Source: an uncultured Eubacteriales bacterium (GTDB taxonomy: Bacteria > Bacillota > Clostridia > Oscillospirales > CAG-272). Taken from it: a stretch of DNA of 64,000 bases. The stretch lies in assembly GCA_934434925.1 (NCBI GenBank), contig CAKSAC010000003.1:62001-126000 (forward strand), read 5' to 3'. A program made the position numbers and the translations under genes. Numbering within the stretch: position 1 is the stretch's first letter; the number at the start of each line of letters is the position of its first letter. Positions 59,099 to 64,000 of this stretch are shown in pieces. The notes under the pieces were generated by a model. That model made no database searches. It was not told the origin of the DNA and saw only the letters and a program-made list of their open reading frames with translations.

Positions 59099-61773
59099 AC
59101 TCTGATCCTCCCTGCCACACTGTACCGGTACGCGACCGAAACCAACCCGAACGGCCGCTGATACCCGTCGGAAAAGAAAAAGTACTGCTTTTCCGTCCAG
59201 TGTTTCTTTTTTTCATGAATACGCGCCATCCGGACAGCCCCGGAGGCAAAATCGGTTACCGAGAAGTCGTATTCTCCGTAATGGCTCATTCCTCCGTACA
59301 GCACGTCGCAATCTTCCCAGTCGTCTCTGTCCGTGCGTACCCGGACGCAAACCTTTTCCCCCGGCATGTTTTTCAATTTGACGATACTGCACCCGCGCTC
59401 GGTATTTTTGGACAGATGCGGGAGGGAACAGTTTTCGCTTTTCGTGGCGCATCCCGAGAAATAAGCGCGCCCGTTAAAGGTGTACCACTCTCTGGGGATC
59501 CGGCCGTCGGGGCCGCGTTTGTCGGTATTGAAAAGCGCCAGCGCGCCGCTGTCCGTTCCGAAAAGCAAAAGACCGTCATATCCGCAAAAGACCGTCGCCG
59601 GATGAAAGACGCCGCCGTACTGTTCGCCGTCCGTATCCACAAGATACGGGACCCCGTCTCTGAGTACATACCATACTTCATTCTCTCCGGCTGTCGTACG
59701 GGTACTGTATACCTCTTCCCCGTCCGCATACCGCTCTTCTCCGAGTACCGCCGGCTCGGTTTCGATTTTTCCGACCCGGATTTTTTTCCCGATGAGTTCC
59801 GTCGGGCAAACAGAAAGATCATGATAGCGGTCGGTCTGTCCTTCATAGATTCCGATGTCGGTAAGAAAATACCAGGTATATTCGGCATGTCCGTTCCGCG
59901 TTTCGGTCGTTCGGCCGTCCGCCAGATAAATGCGGCCGTTCACCCCGATTCCGAGATATTCGCCGAACCGGAAAAGCGTTGCGTCAGCAAGCGGCTCCGC
60001 GCAGAGCGGACAATCAACCGCGCCCGACCGATGGGAAAGCGAACGCTCATACGCCACACCGCGATATTCGAGTGCCGTCAACCCTCTCCCGGACAAAAAA
60101 ACCACCTCATCCCGGAACGAAGCGGCCCCTCCGCAACATCCGGCATCGCCAACGCCCTCGATCACCGGATAAATCCGGGTCAGAACAGCGGAAGGTCCGT
60201 CTTGCCCCTGATGGCAAAAGAGCGAGGCTTCCCCGGGATATTCCGCCGTGAAAACAAAGAGAAAGGCTCCGAGCGCCGTCATGGCCCGCACCTCGGACGC
60301 GCCGTTTCCGTCGGTAAAATAATTGAATTCGCCGAAATAGGCCGGCTCGATAACCCCCTGTCTTGTCGGCTGGCTGTAAAAGACCATCCCGGGCAGATCG
60401 GGGTTTCCGGTCAGAAAAATACGCCCGTCAAACCGGCAGATATGCCGGCACTTCACAATGGCATTCACGGAACTGCCCTGATATTTCCGCCCGCTTTCCG
60501 CCAACCGGGAAGCGAAAACGTCCTTTCCGGACACGCGGATGCGCAAAAGCCTCCCGTAAATCAGCCTCTCGTTATCGGCTTCCAGGCGGACCCCCAGCAC
60601 CTTCCCCGCGTAGTCGGTTTCCGCCATCCAGCGGATACTCCCGCCGGACGTATACAGCGTCTCGCCGTCCAGCGTGACCGAAAGCACCCTTTCCGCCTTT
60701 TCGTGCAGAGGCACCGAGATCAGGCACTTTTCATACCCGCTCAACGGATAGAGAACGCAGTTGTTGGGATTGCTGATGGGATAGATTCGTTCGGTTCCGG
60801 CAATCGACGTGTAATTCTCGGTACTGCCGCGATAGTGTACCGCTTGCAGCGCGGTATTGGAAAAGGCATATTCGGCGACCTCGGCAAGGCTCATCGGCAG
60901 ATAAAGGGTATGCAGCAGCACGCAGTCCGAAAAGCACTGCCCCGGAATACGCACCAGCCCTTCGGGAAGCACGACGGTTTCCAGTTCCTTCATACCGAAA
61001 AAGGCGCGCGCCTGCAAGTCGTTCACCCCGGCAGACACAATCAGCGTTTTGATGGTCGTATTATCGCGGAAAGCGTCGGTTTTCACCCCGCTCACCGCAT
61101 AATCGCGTTTCCCGAGTTTTACCCGGCTCGGAATGATAACCATGCTGTCGTTCCCGTAAATACCGCTGACATAGCAAAGCCCGTCCAGCGTGATCTCATA
61201 TTGCAGGCGGTCGGTTCCGCTCCCGAAAGCGCTCAGATCGAAAAGATTACGCTCTTCGTAATACTCTCTCGTCAAAAGATTTTTCTGTTCAAGCGGCGTG
61301 TCGTCAACATAGAGCGTCGGAACATAAGGATCGGCCTCGGCCGGAAAATACTCCGCGCCGTCCGCAATCAGATACTGTTTCCCGTCAAGAAGAAGCAACC
61401 GGCGGTTCAGAGCGACCGCCTCACTGCGTTTTGCCGCCACGGTCGCTCCGTTTTTGCCCGTCAGCGCCGTAGGAGCTGTCTGCGTATCGAAATCTTCCCG
61501 CGCAAGCCGGTAAAGATTCTGTCCTGCATGCACCATGATTCCATCCCCCGTCGGAGAGGGATATATCCCGTACACCGGCCCCGCAAAGGTGCGAAGTCTT
61601 CTGAAACCTGGGATGGTTTCTGCTCCGGCCACCGTCGGGCTGCCGTAATCACGGTACATGTTTTCAATATACGCAAAATGCCGGGGCGAAATCAGGGAAG
61701 CGTCTTCCGAAAAATCCGCGCCGCGGAACTCCGGATAGATCATATTGTAAACATAACTTTTCTTATTTCCCAT
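59095..61773 (-). CDS. large phage tail hub / propeller-like protein with BspA-type LRR insert
   Basis: 892 residues. The N-terminus (FSEDASLISPRHFAYIENMYRDYG ... AGAETIPGFRRL) and the repeated GxxxxxxF blades with short beta-hairpins recall proteins that close the head-tail junction of short-tailed phages. Residues about 210-330 hold a leucine-rich block (AVSGVKTDAFRDNTTIKTLIV ... GMKELETVVLPEGLVRIPGQCFSDC) of the BspA/LRR_5 type, otherwise found in bacterial surface proteins. It lies between the connector and fibre genes. No tape-measure or tube genes intervene. Assignment to hub or stabilisation protein is by position and pattern. Confidence 0.65.
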   Translation of the reverse strand: MGNKKSYVYNMIYPEFRGADFSEDASLISPRHFAYIENMYRDYGSPTVAGAETIPGFRRLRTFAGPVYGIYPSPTGDGIMVHAGQNLYRLAREDFDTQTAPTALTGKNGATVAAKRSEAVALNRRLLLLDGKQYLIADGAEYFPAEADPYVPTLYVDDTPLEQKNLLTREYYEERNLFDLSAFGSGTDRLQYEITLDGLCYVSGIYGNDSMVIIPSRVKLGKRDYAVSGVKTDAFRDNTTIKTLIVSAGVNDLQARAFFGMKELETVVLPEGLVRIPGQCFSDCVLLHTLYLPMSLAEVAEYAFSNTALQAVHYRGSTENYTSIAGTERIYPISNPNNCVLYPLSGYEKCLISVPLHEKAERVLSVTLDGETLYTSGGSIRWMAETDYAGKVLGVRLEADNERLIYGRLLRIRVSGKDVFASRLAESGRKYQGSSVNAIVKCRHICRFDGRIFLTGNPDLPGMVFYSQPTRQGVIEPAYFGEFNYFTDGNGASEVRAMTALGAFLFVFTAEYPGEASLFCHQGQDGPSAVLTRIYPVIEGVGDAGCCGGAASFRDEVVFLSGRGLTALEYRGVAYERSLSHRSGAVDCPLCAEPLADATLFRFGEYLGIGVNGRIYLADGRTTETRNGHAEYTWYFLTDIGIYEGQTDRYHDLSVCPTELIGKKIRVGKIETEPAVLGEERYADGEEVYSTRTTAGENEVWYVLRDGVPYLVDTDGEQYGGVFHPATVFCGYDGLLLFGTDSGALALFNTDKRGPDGRIPREWYTFNGRAYFSGCATKSENCSLPHLSKNTERGCSIVKLKNMPGEKVCVRVRTDRDDWEDCDVLYGGMSHYGEYDFSVTDFASGAVRMARIHEKKKHWTEKQYFFFSDGYQRPFGLVSVAYRYSVAGRIRV

Positions 61774-61774
61774 A

Positions 61775-62635
61775 TCAACCCCACCCGTCCGTTATTCTGT
61801 AAACGCCGCTACCGGACGGCGCTCTCGGGATTTTGGCCTCGCTCTCCCGCGCACGGGCAAAATAAAATGCCGCATGTTCAGGGTCATCGTCCAGCCATAC
61901 ATACGCGGCGCAAAGGAAGGTCAGCATCTGCTCTTCTTCCGGCGTGACCGGGATTTTCCCGTCTTCGCCGATACGCAGCCTTTTCCGGTAGCGGACCGTC
62001 AGTTCCGTCGGATACCGGTTCGGCAAAGACAGGGCCGCCGCGTTCTCCGCCACATATTCGCCGTACAGCCGCCCGTCTCCCTCCCGGAAGGGGGTGCCGT
62101 TTTGGTCGGTCGGTGCCGCGACAAGGGCCAGAAAATCCCCGTCATACCGCGTAAGGTCATATCGCGTCGCGCCGAGAGGATCGGGAACTTCTTTCCCGTT
62201 TTCCATATAAGCGCAAAGACAAAGCAGAAGCGTCTCTCCGCCAAGCGGGCAGATTTTGATTTCTGCCCGTCCTGCTGTCTTTGCACAAAAGCGTATCTCG
62301 GCGGGAGCGTCCGGCGGCATAGCCGCATACTCCGCATTTTTCTCTTCCCCGGGAAAGGATACCCGCACGTTTCCCCGCCCGTACAGGCGGAGAAAAAGCG
62401 AGCCGGCAAAGGGGAAAGCGTATCTTTTTTCTTTCCCGCATCGCTCGTTCCCGGTCAACAGGAAAAGCGGTTTCGGCGGGCAGTGATAGAGCACCGCCGT
62501 TCCGCAACGGGGGCGCATGGCCGCGATTTCGGAAAGTGCGCGTCCGGCCGCCTCGCGGAGAAGTTCCTCATTATCTTCCAGCGTGGAAGAAAACCCGAGA
62601 TGTGTGACCGCGGCGGCCAGTTCCGTCAGCGTCAT
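61775..62635 (-). CDS. putative head-tail connector (neck) protein
   Basis: 286 residues. The N-terminal MTLTELAAAVTHLGFSSTLEDNEELLREAAGRALSEIAAMRP is a helical segment like those of head-completion/adaptor proteins coded after capsid genes. A beta-rich middle with many Gly and a C-terminal helical part (TPEEEQMLTFLCAAYVWLDDDPEHAAFYFARAR) matches adaptor-type tails that count wall-to-wall helices. The ATG at 62635 has GAGGTG upstream; a GTG nine bases earlier is possible. Placement between capsid and hub genes is the main evidence. Confidence 0.6.
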   Translation of the reverse strand: MTLTELAAAVTHLGFSSTLEDNEELLREAAGRALSEIAAMRPRCGTAVLYHCPPKPLFLLTGNERCGKEKRYAFPFAGSLFLRLYGRGNVRVSFPGEEKNAEYAAMPPDAPAEIRFCAKTAGRAEIKICPLGGETLLLCLCAYMENGKEVPDPLGATRYDLTRYDGDFLALVAAPTDQNGTPFREGDGRLYGEYVAENAAALSLPNRYPTELTVRYRKRLRIGEDGKIPVTPEEEQMLTFLCAAYVWLDDDPEHAAFYFARARESEAKIPRAPSGSGVYRITDGWG

Positions 62636-62645
62636 GCGCGCCACC

Positions 62646-63683
62646 TCAGGCGATCGCCGTCGCGCCGGTGACAGCCTGATCGCTGTCTACGGCCAGCAGA
62701 ATATGCTTGTACGTGCCGAACCCGACGCCAAACCGGCAACGGCCGTTCCAGAGGTAATTCCCCGTATGATGATCGACCCAGTTGGAAACCGTCAGCGGTA
62801 CACGGTTGAAGAACATGTTGCCGCCGAGATTCCGGTTGGCCTCCGAGGACATGATCATCACCCGGTCATCCTCTGCCTGCCAGTCGGGCATGACCACGAT
62901 ATTCCAGTTTCCGAATTGAAGGTTGATGTCGTTATACCCGTTCCCGGTCGCGCCTTCGCTTCCGCAGACTTTCTTGACGAGCATTTCGGCAGCCGGGCGG
63001 TTGCCGGGCAGGATGATGGTATCGGCCGTATATCCCAGCACATCGCCGTTTTCATCTTTCATATTCCGCAAAACAGACGCAAGCGAACCGAGCGCGGTTT
63101 CAAATTCCGAAGTGCTGCCGAGGATCCCGCCGTAATAATAGTTGGACTGGGTTCCGTTCAGCGCGGCGTTTCCGTATTTATGCGCGTTCGAGAAGAGCGC
63201 CTTCCCGTCCGGCGTGGTGAGGTCCAGCGTAGCGCCGGCAAAGGTTCCGCTTGTTTCGGTTCCGTTCGCCAGTACATACTCGCAGATACGGTTCATCGTC
63301 TTGTAGTACGCACGCGTGAAGTTTTCGACGCGACGCTTGGCGTCGGCCGCCACGCCGTAGTTTGCGTCTTCCATCATCTGCGCCGTGATGGTGAACTCCT
63401 TCATGAACTGGATATGTTCAATGAATTTGCGGTAAGTCTCCTCCATCCCGTCGGCCGCCGCGGCGGCTCCTTCGGCGGCCGCCTGAAAGACCCCGAACTC
63501 ATTCTGCCCGACGATTGTCTCCCCGAACCGGTTGGAGCGTTCCACATTGAAGAGCCAGTCGCAGATCCCGCCGCGTTTTGTCAGCAGGTCGGACTCATGC
63601 TCAATGATCATCTTGATCGGCGTTTCAAGTTTTCCGATGGCGGCATTATGGAGGCCGCCGCTCTCTGAATAAAGAATCGACAT
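62646..63683 (-). CDS. major capsid protein, HK97-fold type
   Basis: 345 residues, predicted to form the icosahedral head. An N-arm (MSILYSESGGLHNAAIGKLETPIKMIIEHE) is followed by the E-loop region and a long spine helix area (EFTITAQMMEDANYGVAADAKRRVENFTRAYYKTMNRIC). A beta-rich axial and C-terminal part (VMPDWQAEDDRVMIMSSEANRNLGG ... PLTVSNWVDHHTG) completes the chain. No protease target or scaffold fusion is visible; a likely scaffold gene precedes it. An AAAGGAG site is present. Pattern and position support the call, but not a named subfamily. Confidence 0.75.
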   Translation of the reverse strand: MSILYSESGGLHNAAIGKLETPIKMIIEHESDLLTKRGGICDWLFNVERSNRFGETIVGQNEFGVFQAAAEGAAAAADGMEETYRKFIEHIQFMKEFTITAQMMEDANYGVAADAKRRVENFTRAYYKTMNRICEYVLANGTETSGTFAGATLDLTTPDGKALFSNAHKYGNAALNGTQSNYYYGGILGSTSEFETALGSLASVLRNMKDENGDVLGYTADTIILPGNRPAAEMLVKKVCGSEGATGNGYNDINLQFGNWNIVVMPDWQAEDDRVMIMSSEANRNLGGNMFFNRVPLTVSNWVDHHTGNYLWNGRCRFGVGFGTYKHILLAVDSDQAVTGATAIA

Positions 63684-63699
63684 TTCTTTTTACTCCTTT

Positions 63700-64000
63700 T
63701 TATCTCTTTCTGTTTCCCGAAGCGCGCAGATAAAGCGCGCCGATCTCCCGGTCTGTGAGCGTGGGGAACAACTCCCGGGCATTCGTCATTTCACCGGCGC
63801 TCATCCCGGCGTGTGCCGGAGCCGCGCCCCTGCCGAGCGAAGAGGAAAGATGCGCCCGGCTGTCCGGCATCGGAGCCAGCCCCAGCCGATCATAATGCGC
63901 GGCGGCATACGCCTCGGGAGCCGGAAGCCCGGCCTCCCGCAATTCGGCATACCGGGAAAGATTCCCGATACCGAAAAGGTCGCGCGCCGCCCGCGCCTCC
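63700..64000 (-). CDS. phage scaffold-like protein (C-terminal fragment)
   Basis: Runs off the right edge; at least 99 codons are open and no start is visible, so only the C-terminus is known. It is Ala/Arg/Leu-rich (GIGNLSRYAELREAGLPAPEAY ... MTNARELFPTLTDREIGALYLRASGNRKR), low in aromatic residues, and sits directly before the capsid gene, where phages code scaffold or head-maturation proteins. A role in capsid assembly is inferred from place and composition. Confidence 0.55.
   Translation of the reverse strand, partial: EARAARDLFGIGNLSRYAELREAGLPAPEAYAAAHYDRLGLAPMPDSRAHLSSSLGRGAAPAHAGMSAGEMTNARELFPTLTDREIGALYLRASGNRKR

Noticed and set aside
59200..61947. Long plus-strand frame opposite the phage hub gene
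   Set aside because: The composition is Arg/Pro-rich shadow sequence; the minus-strand gene has starts, overlaps and recognisable repeats.

Overview
The window looks like a chromosomal segment of an anaerobic, fairly GC-rich Bacillota (Clostridia-type) bacterium. The reasons are a one-piece pyruvate:ferredoxin oxidoreductase, a solitary MsmX-type sugar-ABC ATPase, a PyrR-type attenuator, strong AGGAGG ribosome binding sites, and many sigma-A promoters with 17-bp spacers and U-tract terminators. No rRNA or integrase is present, so the taxonomy cannot be taken further from sequence reading alone.

Layout. (1) 1-7154, minus strand: a purine operon purE-C-F-M-N-purO-purH-purD, tightly overlapped. 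IMP synthesis is split between a stand-alone AICAR transformylase and a PurO-type (archaeal-family) IMP cyclohydrolase. The operon has an unusually long, hairpin-rich leader (about 640 nt) and a duplicated promoter. (2) 7258-13170: an amino-sugar cluster with a cytoplasmic-type GH20 hexosaminidase, nagA, nagB and an AraC/PocR regulator, divergent from a NahK-like N-acetylhexosamine 1-kinase. The two promoters abut and a tandem 10-bp repeat is a candidate operator. (3) 13382-24083: a giant Cys/His-repeat lipoprotein, a Cu-ATPase behind a CvpA-like membrane protein, and a secreted membrane-anchored protein with transglutaminase-like and Ig-like parts. (4) 24173-36355: an RsuA-family pseudouridine synthase, Tex, MsmX, a lipoprotein with an RsgI-like Asn-Pro domain, an SLC1-family symporter with an extra N-terminal cytoplasmic domain, a metallo-beta-lactamase (MBL) fold hydrolase, an NCS2 uracil permease under a PyrR attenuator, and another lipoprotein. 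(5) 36443-53198: an acyl-CoA ligase, a phosphoesterase with a 726-residue TIM-barrel-like protein, PFOR, tRNA-Thr, pyruvate kinase, an NSS transporter divergent from a LysR regulator, and mnmA. (6) 53285-54145: another MBL-fold protein. (7) 54430-64000, minus strand: the distal end of a virion and lysis gene module. It runs from a scaffold-like fragment through an HK97-type capsid protein, a connector, a large tail/hub protein with an inserted BspA-type leucine-rich repeat, a tail fibre and small tail genes to membrane proteins. No tape-measure gene is seen, which fits a short-tailed phage or a derived element. Portal, terminase and integrase would lie beyond the right edge.

Together these genes give de novo purine synthesis, scavenging of GlcNAc/GalNAc glycans, glycolysis to acetyl-CoA (pyruvate kinase then PFOR) and salvage of uracil. 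A recurring feature is short GC-rich tandem repeats in intergenic gaps (best case 41853-42060). Coordinates, promoters and hairpins were read by eye; no database search or folding was run.
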